A stretch of DNA of 64,000 nucleotides. Origin: Blastochloris viridis. GTDB taxonomy: Bacteria; Pseudomonadota; Alphaproteobacteria; Rhizobiales; Xanthobacteraceae. Each line of letters opens with the position of its first letter. The stretch's first letter is position 1. The position numbers and the translations under genes are program-made. Positions 48,909-58,695 of this stretch are shown here, piece by piece. The stretch covers positions 2,954,001 through 3,018,000 of the forward strand of contig NZ_CP012946.1 in NCBI RefSeq assembly GCF_001402875.1, in the 5' to 3' direction. The notes under the pieces were generated by a model. That model was given only the letters and a program-made list of their open reading frames with translations. It did not search any database and was not told the DNA's origin.

Positions 48909-49689
48909 GAGCCGCTCCAGCCGACAAAGCCTGCCCCTCGCGAGGGCAATCGCTGCTCTCTCCAATTGAATTCAACGTATTGTTAATGTCGCAAATGGTC
49001 AACTTGTGGATGCAGCCGATGTCGAACTTGTGTTATTTCCATTTCAGTTTGCAGGAGCAACCGCAGCGGCATTAAATTCTACAAGTATCTGCTTTAGCTT
49101 GTTTTTTATTCAAGATCAGCGACCGTGACCATGGGTCAGCGCGTGAGTGACGTCTTCCGTCATGGCAGGACTTGGCGATAATTGTCGCGCTTAAGTTGCA
49201 AACTTGCCTCCGCGGCGGCGGCGGGACATCTGTCGGTGAGTACCTGGCCGCCGGCCGCCCGATCGTCTCGTTCCGTCAGTGTGCGCAGTACGCCCGAATG
49301 CGGGCGTCGATAATGGCCTCGCCCGGCGGCACCAGGATTGGGCTAACCCCGCGCTATCGGCACAGTTCCGCATCCGCCCAGGCAGATCGCCGGCAACAGG
49401 TTACAGAACGGCGATAACGCGAAGGCGGCCCCGCATGGCGGAAAGCCACGGCGCGAGATCGGTGGCGGTGGCGAGCTGGCCACTTTTCTCTTTTAAAATC
49501 AATAATATCAATGTCCTGCGCCCGAAGCCGACTGTCAGCTGACGCCGCTACCGGTTTAGGCCCCCGGCGAGGTTCACCGGACGCAGACCGAGCTTCTACC
49601 GGCTCGACGAGACGATCCGTGGCGAGGTCTCCTGCCGCTTCCCGGCTCCGGGGCGGCTTCCGTTGGATCGGTTCGGCATGGCTCTCCCA

Positions 49690-49750
49690 CGGCTTCCGGA
49701 TGATCACTTCGTGATCCCGGAAACAGCCACGCCGAAAGATCCTTGATCGG
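49690..49750. repeat. Dispersed repeat TTCCGG...CCGGAA, copy with GATCAC/GTGATC hairpin
   Basis: It contains GATCAC-TTC-GTGATC (49702-49716) flanked by TTCCGG and CGGAAA. A related copy is at 62201-62250 (TTTCCGG/CCGGAAA, then CGCCGGAAGGTCTTTGGT), and a third, weaker one at 26159-26190. The shared skeleton is TTCCGGTCATGA-like sequence, CCCGGAAACA and GCCGGAAGRTC. Confidence 0.5.
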
Positions 49751-49780
49751 AAAGAGATTTTCCGGCGACCGGACGACGAA

Positions 49781-49803
49781 AATCCGGCCTGATCGGCCGG
49801 ATT
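49781..49803 (-). terminator. Terminator-like hairpin downstream of the exported-protein gene
   Basis: A perfect 9-bp stem AATCCGGCC/GGCCGGATT with a 5-nt loop, preceded on the plus strand by GACGAAA, so the minus-strand transcript ends in a short U-rich run. It lies about 120 nt past the stop of the 232-aa gene. A near-identical hairpin recurs at 55448-55477, so it may be a repeat used as a terminator. Confidence 0.5.
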
Positions 49804-49925
49804 CCGTATCACCGCAAAACGTGTCCGTTCCGAGCGACCCGGCGGTTTCATCCACGGCCGATCGGAATCCCGGTGGCCAGGTCAGGCGGTTTCCGGACGT
49901 CTGACGAGATCTCCCGAAAACCGCG

Positions 49926-50624
49926 TCACTTGGTGTTGTCGCGGGCGGAGCGGTCGGCGCCGCTGTCGCGGCCGGCGGCGACGCGTCCCGGCGAGAAGAT
50001 CCGGTTGAGCCAGTTGTCGTCGAGCTTGTCGTCGCCGATCACGCCGTAGGGCTGATCGGGCGAAGGCGTCTGCAAGCCGGGCGGCGGCTGGGTCAGACGG
50101 GTGCGATCCGGCTCGCCGGTGAAGACGATCTTCTCGTCCTTCTTCATGCCCCAGCCGGTGAAGCCGAGCTGGCCCGGTGACAGCCGATCGTTGGCGCCCT
50201 CGAAATAGTCGCTCGACTTCTGCGGCTCGTCGTCCTTGGCCTGCTTGGTGCGGCCGCGGCGGATCTCGTCGATGCCGAGGGCGCGGCCGGAGTCGGTGCG
50301 CAATACCGGCCGGCTGACGTCGGCCTCGGCCGCGGCCTTGGCGCGCACCACGTCCGGGTCGCGCGGCCAGGCCGGATTGGCGGCCGCGGCGTCATCGGTG
50401 CGCGGCGGCGGCAGCGCCTCGGTCGAGGGCGGCACCACCAGCGGCGCGCGCTCGCGATAATCGATCGGCGGCTTGTTCTCGATCAGGCCGACGCCACCGA
50501 GCAGGTTCTTGATGACCTTCTGCTCGATGGAGGGCTCGTCGTCCTCGGCACGCGCCCCGTTCGGCAGCGCCACCGCGGCCAGGACGACCAAAGGAAGAAT
50601 GCGACGCACGAAACCTGTCTTCAT
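49926..50624 (-). CDS. Conserved hypothetical exported protein (possibly DUF3035 family)
   Basis: A 232-aa protein with a signal peptide (MKTGFVRRILPLVVLAAVAL, cleavage near GARAEDD), a segment with GLIENKPPIDYRERAPLVVP and a Pro/Asp-rich mid-part, then LGFTGWGMKKDEKIVFTGEP and PYGVIGDDKLDDNWL. The pattern of a signal peptide followed by YRERAPLVVPP recalls the DUF3035 proteins that follow lspA in alphaproteobacteria, but I assign the family only tentatively. Mature function unknown; probably periplasmic or envelope-bound. Located about 100 nt after lspA on the same strand, likely part of its operon and just before the M16 genes in some relatives. Confidence 0.78.
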   Translation of the reverse strand: MKTGFVRRILPLVVLAAVALPNGARAEDDEPSIEQKVIKNLLGGVGLIENKPPIDYRERAPLVVPPSTEALPPPRTDDAAAANPAWPRDPDVVRAKAAAEADVSRPVLRTDSGRALGIDEIRRGRTKQAKDDEPQKSSDYFEGANDRLSPGQLGFTGWGMKKDEKIVFTGEPDRTRLTQPPPGLQTPSPDQPYGVIGDDKLDDNWLNRIFSPGRVAAGRDSGADRSARDNTK

Positions 50625-50723
50625 CGCGACACTCCCTCAAATTCTGCCGTCTTCAGGACTGGTCCCTCGGCTCGACAGCACCCGCGATCCGCGCGGACAA
50701 GCTGAAGGCCTATCCCTTGCCAG

Positions 50724-51215
50724 TCATGCCGGCTTTTTTGCGGCGGGCCCCAGCAGCGCGTCATAAAGCAGGAGGATAACCCCCAACACGATCGCGGCAT
50801 CGGCCAAGTTGAATACATACCACCGAAAGCTGCCGACGTGGAAGGAGAAGAAGTCGGCCACCGCCCCCCACAGCACGCGGTCGATACCGTTGCCGAGTGC
50901 ACCGCCGATGACAAGGCCAAGGCCGAGCGCGGTGGGCCGGGTCTCGGCCTTGAGCAGCCAGGCCCCGAACACCACGGCGGCCGCCGCCTTGATGGCGACC
51001 AGCACCCAGCGGCCGACCTCGCCGTCCTGCTGGAACAGGCCGTAGGAGATGCCCTTGTTCCAGGCCATTACCAGATCGAGATAGGGCCCGACCGACACGA
51101 TGCCGCGGTCGGCGATGTCAAAGCCGAACAGCATCCACAGCTTGAAGCCCTGGTCGAGCGCCAGGGTGAAAAGGATGGCGATCAGGCCGAGGGTGAGATG
51201 ACGAGGACGGGTCAC
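50724..51215 (-). CDS. lspA: Lipoprotein signal peptidase (prolipoprotein signal peptidase II)
   Basis: The aspartyl protease that removes signal peptides from diacylglyceryl-modified prolipoproteins in the inner membrane. 163 aa with four hydrophobic helices; the catalytic aspartates are Asp112 in GGALGNGIDRV and Asp139 in YVFNLADAAIVLG. The N-terminal KLWMLF and WNKGISYGLF segments also match the family. The GTG start at 51215 overlaps the upstream stop by four nt (GTGA), so it is coupled to the 173-aa gene. Confidence 0.96.
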   Translation of the reverse strand: MTRPRHLTLGLIAILFTLALDQGFKLWMLFGFDIADRGIVSVGPYLDLVMAWNKGISYGLFQQDGEVGRWVLVAIKAAAAVVFGAWLLKAETRPTALGLGLVIGGALGNGIDRVLWGAVADFFSFHVGSFRWYVFNLADAAIVLGVILLLYDALLGPAAKKPA

Positions 51216-51733
51216 GGGCGGGCCGGCGGTGCGGGCGTGGACGGAACGGTCGGCGGGGCGACCTGCGGAACTTGGGCAGGACCTTGGGCCGGCGCGGCGT
51301 AAGGACCGGGGACGACGATGATGGTCGACTGTGGCGCTGTGGAAGGCTGCGGCGTGGGGGCGGCCTGCTTGGCAGCGTAATCGGCGATCTGGAAGGTGAT
51401 GGCCACAATCGCCAAGGCGACGGCCAACATGAGCGCGACCGAACTGATCACCACGGTGACCAGGAACTCGCGGCTGGGCAGGGTGGCGGTCTTCTCCGCA
51501 ACGACGGCGTCCAAGACCTCGCGGCTGGGCAGAGCGACGATCTTCTCCACCAATCTATCCAACTTTCCCTCGATGCTTTCGAGGCGCCGATCGACGGAAT
51601 CGGCACGCACTTCGAGCTTGGCAAGACGTTCATTCATGCCACTAGATCCCGGCCCATCACCGCCACCCGACCCGGCATCAGGCGGACGAGGCAGCATCTC
51701 GCGCGGGTAAAAAGGGACAATGTCCGCCATCAT
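51212..51733 (-). CDS. Hypothetical coiled-coil membrane protein, 173 aa
   Basis: Structure readable from sequence: a short N-terminal Pro/Gly-rich region, a coiled coil (about 33-68, NERLAKLEVRADSVDRRLES and onward), one transmembrane helix (about 91-115, FLVTVVISSVALMLAVALAI), and a Pro/Ala/Gln-rich tail. The repeated word LPSREVL/LPSREFL occurs just before the helix. No family recognised. It is joined by four-nt overlaps to the 101-aa gene upstream (ATGA) and to lspA downstream (GTGA). Probably an inner-membrane protein acting with its 101-aa neighbour. Confidence 0.72.
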   Translation of the reverse strand: MMADIVPFYPREMLPRPPDAGSGGGDGPGSSGMNERLAKLEVRADSVDRRLESIEGKLDRLVEKIVALPSREVLDAVVAEKTATLPSREFLVTVVISSVALMLAVALAIVAITFQIADYAAKQAAPTPQPSTAPQSTIIVVPGPYAAPAQGPAQVPQVAPPTVPSTPAPPARP

Positions 51734-52035
51734 GCCGCTGCCTTCGATGTGAACTTCCTTAGAAATTCAATCAAAACCGCATTCTGCTCCTTAATTCTAT
51801 TTTGAATTTCACGCCCCTTTGAGACTGACGCGCTTAAACCATCCTGATGAATCGAGTTTATATAGTTCATCATCGCCGCATTTAGCGTAGAACTATTTAA
51901 GTGAAGGGCTATCAAGAACGTCAGATCGCCGCGGGTCAGATTGACCACTTCGGCCATGTCCCCGCGATAGAATTCATCCAGCGCGGCTTCCAACTCCTTT
52001 GCGCGATCGGAATCGCGAGCGCTGACGTCGTCCAT
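51730..52035 (-). CDS. Hypothetical protein, 101 aa, between ileS and the coiled-coil protein
   Basis: A soluble, mostly helical protein (ARDSDRAKELEAALDEFYRG ... SKGREIQNRIKEQNAVLIEF) with no recognised family. ATG 52035 has a strong GGAGAGG site; the longer frame to 52173 overlaps ileS and lacks one. The gene is clearly more AT-rich than its neighbours (for example TTAATTCTATTTTGAATTTC), suggesting horizontal acquisition. Its stop overlaps the next start (ATGA), so the two small proteins are probably made in equal amounts. Confidence 0.72.
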   Translation of the reverse strand: MDDVSARDSDRAKELEAALDEFYRGDMAEVVNLTRGDLTFLIALHLNSSTLNAAMMNYINSIHQDGLSASVSKGREIQNRIKEQNAVLIEFLRKFTSKAAA

Positions 52036-52058
52036 CTGCCTCTCCTCCCGCAGGCGGC

Positions 52059-55000
52059 TTAAGCCGCCTGCGCCGCCTGCCATTCTCGCATCGCCTGCGC
52101 GTCGCGCAAGGAGATGTCCGGAAACGCCGGGTCGGCGCCGACATCGGCGGTGATGCGCCAGGAGCGGGCGCACTTGGTCCCTTCCGCCTTGGCCGGCACC
52201 ACCGCGACGCCTGGCACCTCATCGAGCCGGAAGGCGTCGGCCGGGCCGGCACCAGCCTCAAGCCTGAGGCCCGAGGTGATGCAGGCTTCGGCGAAATCGA
52301 CGCTGGCGATGGTGGCGCTGAGCGCCTCCTCAGTGATGAACACCACCGGCGCGGCCTCAAGGCTGGAGCCGATGCGCTTGTTCGCCCGCTCGATCTCCAG
52401 CGCGCCGGTGACGACGCGGCGCACCCGCCGCACCTGCTCCCACTTGGCGGCCAGCGCCTCGTCGCGCCACTCGGCCGGGATAGCCGGGAACAGCTCCAGA
52501 TGCACCGAGCCCGCGCCGTAGCGCGCCAGCCACGCCTCCTCCGAGGTGAAGGACAGCACCGGCGCCAGCCACGTCACCAGCGTGTCGAACAGGCGGTCGA
52601 TCACCGTCAGCGCCGCCTTGCGCTTCTTTGACGAGATCGGCTCGCAATAGAGCGCATCTTTTCGCACGTCGAAATAGAACGCCGACAGGTCCGCGGTCAT
52701 GAATGCGGTCAGCGCGGCGTGGATCTTCTTGTAGTCGAAGTCGGCATAGGCCTGCCGCACCACCGGATCGAGCAGGGCGAGCTCATGCAGCATCAGCCGC
52801 TCCAGCTCCGGCATGTCGGCAAAGGCGACGCGGTCCTCGTCGCGGAAATGGGCGAGCGAGCCCAGCATCCAGCGCAGGGTGTTGCGGAGCTTGCGGTAGG
52901 TGTCGGCGGTGGTTTTCAGGATTTCCGGGCCGATGCGCAGATCGTCGGAATAGTCCGAGGCGCACACCCACAGCCGCAGGATGTCGGCGCCCGAGGCCTT
53001 GATGACGTCCTGCGGCGCCACCGTGTTGCCGAGCGACTTCGACATCTTGCGGCCGTCCTCGTCCAGCACGAAGCCGTGGGTCAGCACCACGTCGTAGGGC
53101 GCGCGGCCTCTGGTGCCGCAGCTCTCCAGCAGCGAGGAGTGGAACCAGCCGCGGTGCTGGTCGGAGCCCTCCAGATACATCACGGTGTCGAGGCCGCCGT
53201 CGCGGATGCGCTTGATGCCGGCAAGGCCGGGGAAGTGCACCGGGTCTTCCAGCGTATAGGCGTGGGTCGAGCCAGAATCGAACCACACATCCAGCACGTC
53301 GGTGACCTTCTCCCAGGCCGCGGGGTCATGCTCGGGCGCAAGGAAGCGCGCGCCGTCGGCATCGGCGAACCAGGCGTCCGCGCCTTCGTTGGCGAAGGCG
53401 TCGGCAATGCGGGCGTTGACGGCCTCGTCCTTGAGGATTTCGCCGCTCTCGCGGTGGACGAACACGGTGATCGGCACGCCCCAGGCGCGCTGGCGCGACA
53501 CCACCCAGTCCGGGCGGTTCGAAATCATGCCGGTGATGCGGTTCTCGCCAGTGGCGGGCACCCAGCGCGTCTCGCTGATCGAGCGCAGCGCCACCTCGCG
53601 CAGCGTCTTACCGTCGAGAGACGGGGTTGGCTTGTCGAGGGCGATGAACCACTGCGGGGTGTTGCGGAAGATCACCGGCTTCTTGGAGCGCCAGGAGTGC
53701 GGGTACTGGTGCTTGAGCTTGCCGCGGGCGATCAGCGCGCCGGCGTCGGTCAGCGCCGCGATCACCGCCTTGTTCGCGTCGCCCTGCTCGCCCTTGTGGG
53801 TGAGCACGCGCTTGCCCTCGAAGCCGGGAGCGTCCTTGGTGTAGGCGCCGTCGGCGTCGACCGGATAGGGGATGGTCGGATCGATGCCGCGCGCCTCGAG
53901 CAGGCGCCTGGAGGCCATCCAGATCTCGAAGTCTTCGCGGCCGTGGCTCGGCGCGGTGTGGACGAAGCCGGTGCCGGTGTCGTCGGTGACGTGGTCGCCG
54001 TCGAGCAGGGGGACGTCGAAGGTGTAGCCGAGCGCGGCGAGCGGGTGGGCGCAGCGGACACCCGCAAGTTCCGCGCGCGAAACGTCCGACAGACGTTTGA
54101 ACGCGGACACACGCGCTTGTTTGAAAACCTCATCCGCAAGTTTGTCAGCTAAGACCAACTTGTCGCCGACCTTCGCCCAGTTGTCCGCGGGCGCTTCCGT
54201 CACCTCATAGAGGCCGTAGGCGATGCGGGACGAGAAGCTGATGGCGCGATTGCCGGGGATGGTCCACGGCGTGGTGGTCCAGATGACGACGGAGGCCCCG
54301 ATCAGCTTGGCGAAGCTTTCTTGGCTTTTCTGAGCTAGTGCTTCGCTTGCTTCCGCGGAGCCATCAGTCCACGCCACAGCACCGCCAGCTGTGTACCGGA
54401 CCGGAAACTTCACCCAGATCGTATCCGAGACGTGGTCCTCGTACTCGACCTCGGCCTCGGCCAGCGCCGTCTTCTCGACCACGCTCCACATCACCGGTTT
54501 CGAGCCGCGATAAAGCTGCCCGGTCACCGCGAATTTCATGATTTCACAGGCGATCTGCGCTTCCGCCGCAAAGCTCATGGTCGAGTACGGGTGGTCCCAG
54601 TCGCCGATGACGCCGAGGCGCTTGAACTCGGTGCGCTGCACGTCCAGCCAATGCTCGGCGAAGGTGCGGCACTCTTTCCGAAACTCCACCACCGGCACCG
54701 CGTCCTTGTTCTTGCCCTTGGCGCGGTACTGCTCCTCGATCTTCCACTCGATCGGCAGGCCGTGGCAGTCCCAACCCGGCACGTAGTTGGAGTCGAAGCC
54801 CAGCATCTGCTGGGACTTGGTCACCACGTCTTTCAGGATCTTGTTCAGCGCGTGGCCGATGTGGATGTTGCCATTGGCGTAGGGCGGGCCATCGTGCAGC
54901 ACGAATTTCGGCCGACCGGCGGCGCTCTGGCGCAAGCGCCCGTAGAGGTCGCCCTCCTCCCAGGCCTTGAGCAACTCGGGCTCCTTCTGCGGCAGGCCGG

Positions 55001-55118
55001 CCCGCATCGGGAACGCGGTCTGCGGCAGGAACAGGGTCTGGGAGTAATCGAACGCGGTATCGGCCGAGGCGGCCGTGGTCGAGGCGGCCTTGGCGTCGGC
55101 GGCGTCTAGCTTGGTCAT
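52059..55118 (-). CDS. ileS: Isoleucyl-tRNA synthetase
   Basis: Class I aminoacyl-tRNA synthetase, 1019 aa. The HIGH motif is HIGH itself (His86-His89, in [13 protein letters not shown]), KMSKS is at about 691-695 ([10 protein letters not shown]), and the CP1 editing domain lies between them ([13 protein letters not shown] and [15 protein letters not shown]). It has a C-terminal tRNA-binding extension ending [10 protein letters not shown] but no obvious zinc-finger tail. The N terminus has a 25-residue Ala-rich lead. It heads the run ileS - 101 aa - 173 aa - lspA; the next gene starts 23 nt after its stop. Confidence 0.98.
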   Translation of the reverse strand: MTKLDAADAKAASTTAASADTAFDYSQTLFLPQTAFPMRAGLPQKEPELLKAWEEGDLYGRLRQSAAGRPKFVLHDGPPYANGNIHIGHALNKILKDVVTKSQQMLGFDSNYVPGWDCHGLPIEWKIEEQYRAKGKNKDAVPVVEFRKECRTFAEHWLDVQRTEFKRLGVIGDWDHPYSTMSFAAEAQIACEIMKFAVTGQLYRGSKPVMWSVVEKTALAEAEVEYEDHVSDTIWVKFPVRYTAGGAVAWTDGSAEASEALAQKSQESFAKLIGASVVIWTTTPWTIPGNRAISFSSRIAYGLYEVTEAPADNWAKVGDKLVLADKLADEVFKQARVSAFKRLSDVSRAELAGVRCAHPLAALGYTFDVPLLDGDHVTDDTGTGFVHTAPSHGREDFEIWMASRRLLEARGIDPTIPYPVDADGAYTKDAPGFEGKRVLTHKGEQGDANKAVIAALTDAGALIARGKLKHQYPHSWRSKKPVIFRNTPQWFIALDKPTPSLDGKTLREVALRSISETRWVPATGENRITGMISNRPDWVVSRQRAWGVPITVFVHRESGEILKDEAVNARIADAFANEGADAWFADADGARFLAPEHDPAAWEKVTDVLDVWFDSGSTHAYTLEDPVHFPGLAGIKRIRDGGLDTVMYLEGSDQHRGWFHSSLLESCGTRGRAPYDVVLTHGFVLDEDGRKMSKSLGNTVAPQDVIKASGADILRLWVCASDYSDDLRIGPEILKTTADTYRKLRNTLRWMLGSLAHFRDEDRVAFADMPELERLMLHELALLDPVVRQAYADFDYKKIHAALTAFMTADLSAFYFDVRKDALYCEPISSKKRKAALTVIDRLFDTLVTWLAPVLSFTSEEAWLARYGAGSVHLELFPAIPAEWRDEALAAKWEQVRRVRRVVTGALEIERANKRIGSSLEAAPVVFITEEALSATIASVDFAEACITSGLRLEAGAGPADAFRLDEVPGVAVVPAKAEGTKCARSWRITADVGADPAFPDISLRDAQAMREWQAAQAA

Positions 55119-55550
55119 GGCGATCTGGGCTCGGGCAGCAAAGGGACGAATTCGGGCGGGACCATCATCCCGACCCCCGACGGACCGTCAGGCCCGGCCG
55201 GAGGCCGGGCGGCGAATTCGTGCCGCAAAGAGACTATCGACGGGCGCGCGCTGCATGGCGTTCCTCTTAGCAAGCCCGGCGCCGCGGATAAAGCGTCCCG
55301 GCGGCCGTTTGCCGGCCGCCGCCGCCCGGCACCCGCAAAAAATCCGCAAGTCGGGCAACCAGCGGCGCGGGGGAGCGGCCAGCCGCCGGCCAGCTTCAGA
55401 CGGCGCAGCGGTGAGGCGCCGGCGCCAAACAGGCCGCCCAGGCCAGATACGAAAATCCGGCCAGAGCGGCCGGATTTCGCAACCTTTGCGGGGGTCGACG
55501 CGATGATCCGGGGGGGGCGGACAATCACGTCGCAATCCCCGCCAATGCGC
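55119..55550. other. Gap between ileS and the chemoreceptor
   Basis: No gene. It holds the ileS promoter region and a terminator-like hairpin at 55448-55477; a homopolymeric GGGGGGG run lies at 55510-55516. Short frames on both strands are arginine/proline-rich artefacts. Confidence 0.4.
55448..55477 (-). terminator. Terminator-like hairpin of the chemoreceptor gene
   Basis: A 10-bp stem AAATCCGGCC/GGCCGGATTT (55451-55460 with 55466-55475) with an AGAGC loop; on the minus strand it ends in TTTTCG. It lies about 75 nt past the chemoreceptor stop. A near-copy of the hairpin is at 49781-49803. Confidence 0.55.
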
Positions 55551-57518
55551 TCACGCCGCGCGCTCGGCGTCCTCGCTGCGCAACTGGAGCAGGAAGTCGC
55601 GCACCTCGTTTGCCAGGCGGTCGGACTGGCGGGCGAGGTCGTCGGACGCCGCCAGCACGTCGGAAGCCGAGCGGCCGGTCTCGTCGATCGCCGATGACAC
55701 CCCGGAGACGTTGCCGCTCAGGACGCCGGTGACATTGGCGGCGCGCTGGATGCTCTCGGCGATCTCGTGGGTCGCGGCGCTCTGCTGCTCGACCGCGGAG
55801 GCGATCGACCCAGTGACCGCCTCGATGTCGTTCATGGCGTGCGACACGTCGCGGATGGCCTCGACCGCGGTCTTGGTCGAGGTCTGGATCGCCGCAATCT
55901 GGCGGGCGATCTCCTCGGTCGCGGTCGCGGTCTGGGCGGCAAGCGACTTTACCTCGCTCGCCACCACCGCAAAGCCCCTGCCGGCATCGCCGGCACGGGC
56001 CGCCTCGATGGTGGCGTTGAGCGCGAGCAGGTTGGTCTGGGCGGCGATGGCCTGGATCAGGTCGACCACCGCGCCGATCTTGGCGCCGGCCGCGGCCAGG
56101 GTCTCGATCTCCTTCACCGAGGACTCGGTGGTGGCGCCGGCCTTGGTGATCACCGTGCTCGCGGTCGTCACCTGGCGGGCGATCTCCTGGATCGAGGACG
56201 ACAGCTCCTCGGCGGCGCTGGCGACGGCCTGCACCGAGGCGGAGGTTTCGTCCGACGCCCCGCTGGCGGAGTTGGCCTGGCGGGAGGCATTGCCGGCGAT
56301 ATCCTCCAGCGAGCGGGCGGTGCCGCGCAGCCGGGCGGTATTGGCGCTGACCGCCTCCAGCACGTCGGTAACCGAGCCGCGGAAGCTTTCCACCGCCGCC
56401 TCGACCCGGCGGTTGTTGCGGTCCTGCTCGGCTTGGATGCGCGCCCGCTCGGCCATCAGCCGCTCGCGTTCGAGCGCGGTGTCGCGGAATACCGACACGG
56501 TGCTGGCCATCTCGCCGATCTCGCCGATCACCGCCTTGCGCGGGATCTCGATCGCGGTCGAGCCATCGGCCAGCTCCTTCATGCAAGCGTTGAGCGCCTT
56601 GAGCGGCCGCGAGATCGCCTGGTCGAGCCGGAAGGCGAGGCCGAAGCCGAGCAGCAGCACGGCGAGCGACACCGCGCCGAACACCATCTTCGACCACCAT
56701 TGCAGCACATCGAGGTCGGTGCGGTCGACGCCGAGCGCGACCACGCCGACGGTCTTGCCGTTGAGGTCGGCCAGCGGCGCGTACTGGATCGCCAGCGAGG
56801 AGCCGTCCAGCACGACGTAATCGTTGCGCACCGGCGCCGCCCGCGCCCCGTTGAGCTCGGCGGCGGTCGGCGCAAAGCCGTTGGGGAAGGTCGAGGCGAG
56901 CTGGGTCAAGCCGCCGTCGCGCTCGATGAACAGCGCCACCCAGGTCGCGGTGCGCTGGGTGAACTCCATCGCCAGCGTTTCGCCGAACGTAATGCCGAAC
57001 TCGACCGAGCCGATCGCGGCGCCGTTGTGCTGAACTGGGATGACGCCGCGGATGCTGGCGCCGGCGACACTGTGCTCAAGGCCGTGGACCTCGGTGTTGC
57101 GCTTGTTGGCCTCGACCACGGTCGGCCGCGACGAGCTCAGGTCGTCGCCGAACGCCTCCGGCTTGTCCATCCGCAGGAACGAGTTTGCCGGGGCGGTGTG
57201 GAACTGGAACTGTTCGACGCCGTCGACCTTGAGCTGCTCGAACGCCGGCCCGAACATTGCCGCCAGCTTGGCCCGGTCGCGGCTCGCAAACGCCTCGGTT
57301 GCATCCGGCAAATTGGCGGTGAGCCGCGCCAGCGACAGCGCCCGCAGCGACTGGGCCGAAACCTCGCTCTCGAACCGCGCCGACTCGCTGGACAACCGGC
57401 TATGCAGGCTTTCAGAGACGATTTTTCCTGTGAACCACCAACTGGTCGCGAAAAAACCTACTGCGGCCACCGCAAGGCTGCCGCACATTGCCACCGTTAA
57501 ACTGGTTTGAAGCCTCAT
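55551..57518 (-). CDS. Membrane methyl-accepting chemotaxis protein with periplasmic Cache-like domain
   Basis: A 655-aa receptor: transmembrane helix 1 (about 8-28, [20 protein letters not shown]), a periplasmic sensor of about 230 residues resembling a Cache domain ([20 protein letters not shown]), transmembrane helix 2 (about 275-300), a HAMP domain, and the methyl-accepting signalling domain with [20 protein letters not shown] and [20 protein letters not shown]. It ends GDAERAA without a CheR pentapeptide. Ligand unknown. ATG 57518; the gene is alone between ileS and ribF. Confidence 0.94.
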   Translation of the reverse strand: MRLQTSLTVAMCGSLAVAAVGFFATSWWFTGKIVSESLHSRLSSESARFESEVSAQSLRALSLARLTANLPDATEAFASRDRAKLAAMFGPAFEQLKVDGVEQFQFHTAPANSFLRMDKPEAFGDDLSSSRPTVVEANKRNTEVHGLEHSVAGASIRGVIPVQHNGAAIGSVEFGITFGETLAMEFTQRTATWVALFIERDGGLTQLASTFPNGFAPTAAELNGARAAPVRNDYVVLDGSSLAIQYAPLADLNGKTVGVVALGVDRTDLDVLQWWSKMVFGAVSLAVLLLGFGLAFRLDQAISRPLKALNACMKELADGSTAIEIPRKAVIGEIGEMASTVSVFRDTALERERLMAERARIQAEQDRNNRRVEAAVESFRGSVTDVLEAVSANTARLRGTARSLEDIAGNASRQANSASGASDETSASVQAVASAAEELSSSIQEIARQVTTASTVITKAGATTESSVKEIETLAAAGAKIGAVVDLIQAIAAQTNLLALNATIEAARAGDAGRGFAVVASEVKSLAAQTATATEEIARQIAAIQTSTKTAVEAIRDVSHAMNDIEAVTGSIASAVEQQSAATHEIAESIQRAANVTGVLSGNVSGVSSAIDETGRSASDVLAASDDLARQSDRLANEVRDFLLQLRSEDAERAA

Positions 57519-57596
57519 TTGTCCCCCCTTTTATCGCGCGGAATGTGCGACCGAGAAGACTAAGAGATGGTAAGCGGATCAGTTGGCGTTCGCTGA

Positions 57597-57618
57597 TGTG
57601 GCAAAAAATTTTGCCACA
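57597..57618. repeat. Perfect 10-bp inverted repeat between ribF and the chemoreceptor
   Basis: TGTGGCAAAA, then AA, then TTTTGCCACA, exactly complementary. It is about 80 nt upstream of the receptor ATG and 80 nt past the ribF stop. It may be the ribF terminator (T run inside the stem) or an operator for the receptor gene. Confidence 0.6.
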
Positions 57619-57699
57619 AAACCCCAAAGAAAGAATTATTTCCCGTTGTCGGCGACCGTTACACCCTGCGGTTTTGGCCGTCGGGGCAGCGCGCTACCG

Positions 57700-58695
57700 C
57701 TACCCCTGCGTTGGTAACGGCAACGAAGTGCCGGTGGAATCGCCGGCGAGCGCCAGCCGCGCCGCGGCCGTATCTGCATTCATTTGCTGCACCAGCGCGT
57801 CGACGTCGGCGAATTTGCGCTCCTCGCGCAGGCGGGCGTGAAAAGTGACCGCCAGCTCCGCACCGTAGAGATCGCCGGAGAAATCGAACAGGAACACCTC
57901 GAGCAGCGGCGCGCCGTTGTCGAAGGTCGGCCGCCGTCCGAAATTGGCCACGCCGTCGTAACGGCGGCCGCCGACATCGACGCGCACTGCATAGATGCCA
58001 TGCGCCAAGCCACAGGCCGGATCGAGCCTTATGTTCGCGGTCGGGTAACCGAGCGTGCGGCCACGCTGGTCGCCGCGGATCACCGAGCCGATGACGAACC
58101 AGGGGTAGCCGAGCAGGTCGTTGGCGTCCTCAAGGCGGCCGGAGCCGAGCAACTCGCGGATGGCGCTGGAGGACACCGCGCGGCCGGCGTGGTGCAGCGG
58201 TCCGACGATGTCGACGGCGAAGCCGCGCCGCGCCCCGGCATTCGCCAGGAAGGCGGGCGAGCCGCCGCGGGCGCTGCCGAAATGGAAGTCGAACCCGACC
58301 GCCGCCCCCGCGATACGGAACCGCGCCACCAGGATTTCGTCGACGAAGCGGGTCGCGGTGATGGCGGCGAGCGCGGTATCGAACGTCAGCACAATGGCGG
58401 CGTCGCAGCCGGCGCGCTGGAGCGCCGCCAGCTTGACCGGCTCGGGCGTCAGCCGGAACAGCGGCACGTGCGGCGCGAACACCGCGCGCGGATGTGGCTC
58501 GAACGTCAGCGCCACCACCGGCCGGCCGAGCGCCCGCGCCCGCTCCGCCGCCGCTGCGATCACCGCACGATGGCCGCGATGGACGCCGTCGAAATTGCCG
58601 ATGGCGACGACGGCGCCGATCAGGTCGGCGGGCACGGGCTCGGCACCGCGAACCACCCGAAAGGACGGCACGAGAAGGGGATTGAACGGAGTCAT
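57700..58695 (-). CDS. ribF: Bifunctional riboflavin kinase / FAD synthetase
   Basis: Phosphorylates riboflavin to FMN and adenylylates it to FAD. 331 aa: the N-terminal nucleotidyltransferase domain has AIGNFDGVHRGHR (about 31-43) and FDFHFGSARGG; the C-terminal kinase domain has GRTLGYPTANIRLD, GIYAVRVDVGGRRYDGVAN and GRRPTFDNGAP. The ATG at 58695 gives a usual N terminus; a GTG at 58704 is possible. Monocistronic. Confidence 0.96.
   Translation of the reverse strand: MTPFNPLLVPSFRVVRGAEPVPADLIGAVVAIGNFDGVHRGHRAVIAAAAERARALGRPVVALTFEPHPRAVFAPHVPLFRLTPEPVKLAALQRAGCDAAIVLTFDTALAAITATRFVDEILVARFRIAGAAVGFDFHFGSARGGSPAFLANAGARRGFAVDIVGPLHHAGRAVSSSAIRELLGSGRLEDANDLLGYPWFVIGSVIRGDQRGRTLGYPTANIRLDPACGLAHGIYAVRVDVGGRRYDGVANFGRRPTFDNGAPLLEVFLFDFSGDLYGAELAVTFHARLREERKFADVDALVQQMNADTAAARLALAGDSTGTSLPLPTQG

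Larger units (their letters stand above)
48909..49925. other. 1-kb intergenic region upstream of the adhesin
   Basis: The first 220 nt are AT-rich and face the adhesin gene. On the minus strand a TTGACC (48997-49002) is followed after 17 nt by TACGTT (48974-48979), a weak promoter candidate. The rest (49400-49900) is made of dispersed repeats, including a hairpin repeat (49690-49750) and a terminator-like stem (49781-49803). A 165-codon frame on the minus strand here is built from repeat DNA and is not believed. No gene is called. Confidence 0.5.

Noticed and set aside
49354..49851. 165-codon minus-strand frame upstream of the adhesin
   Set aside because: It crosses dispersed repeats and a hairpin, is Arg/Pro/Ser-rich and lacks a ribosome-binding site.
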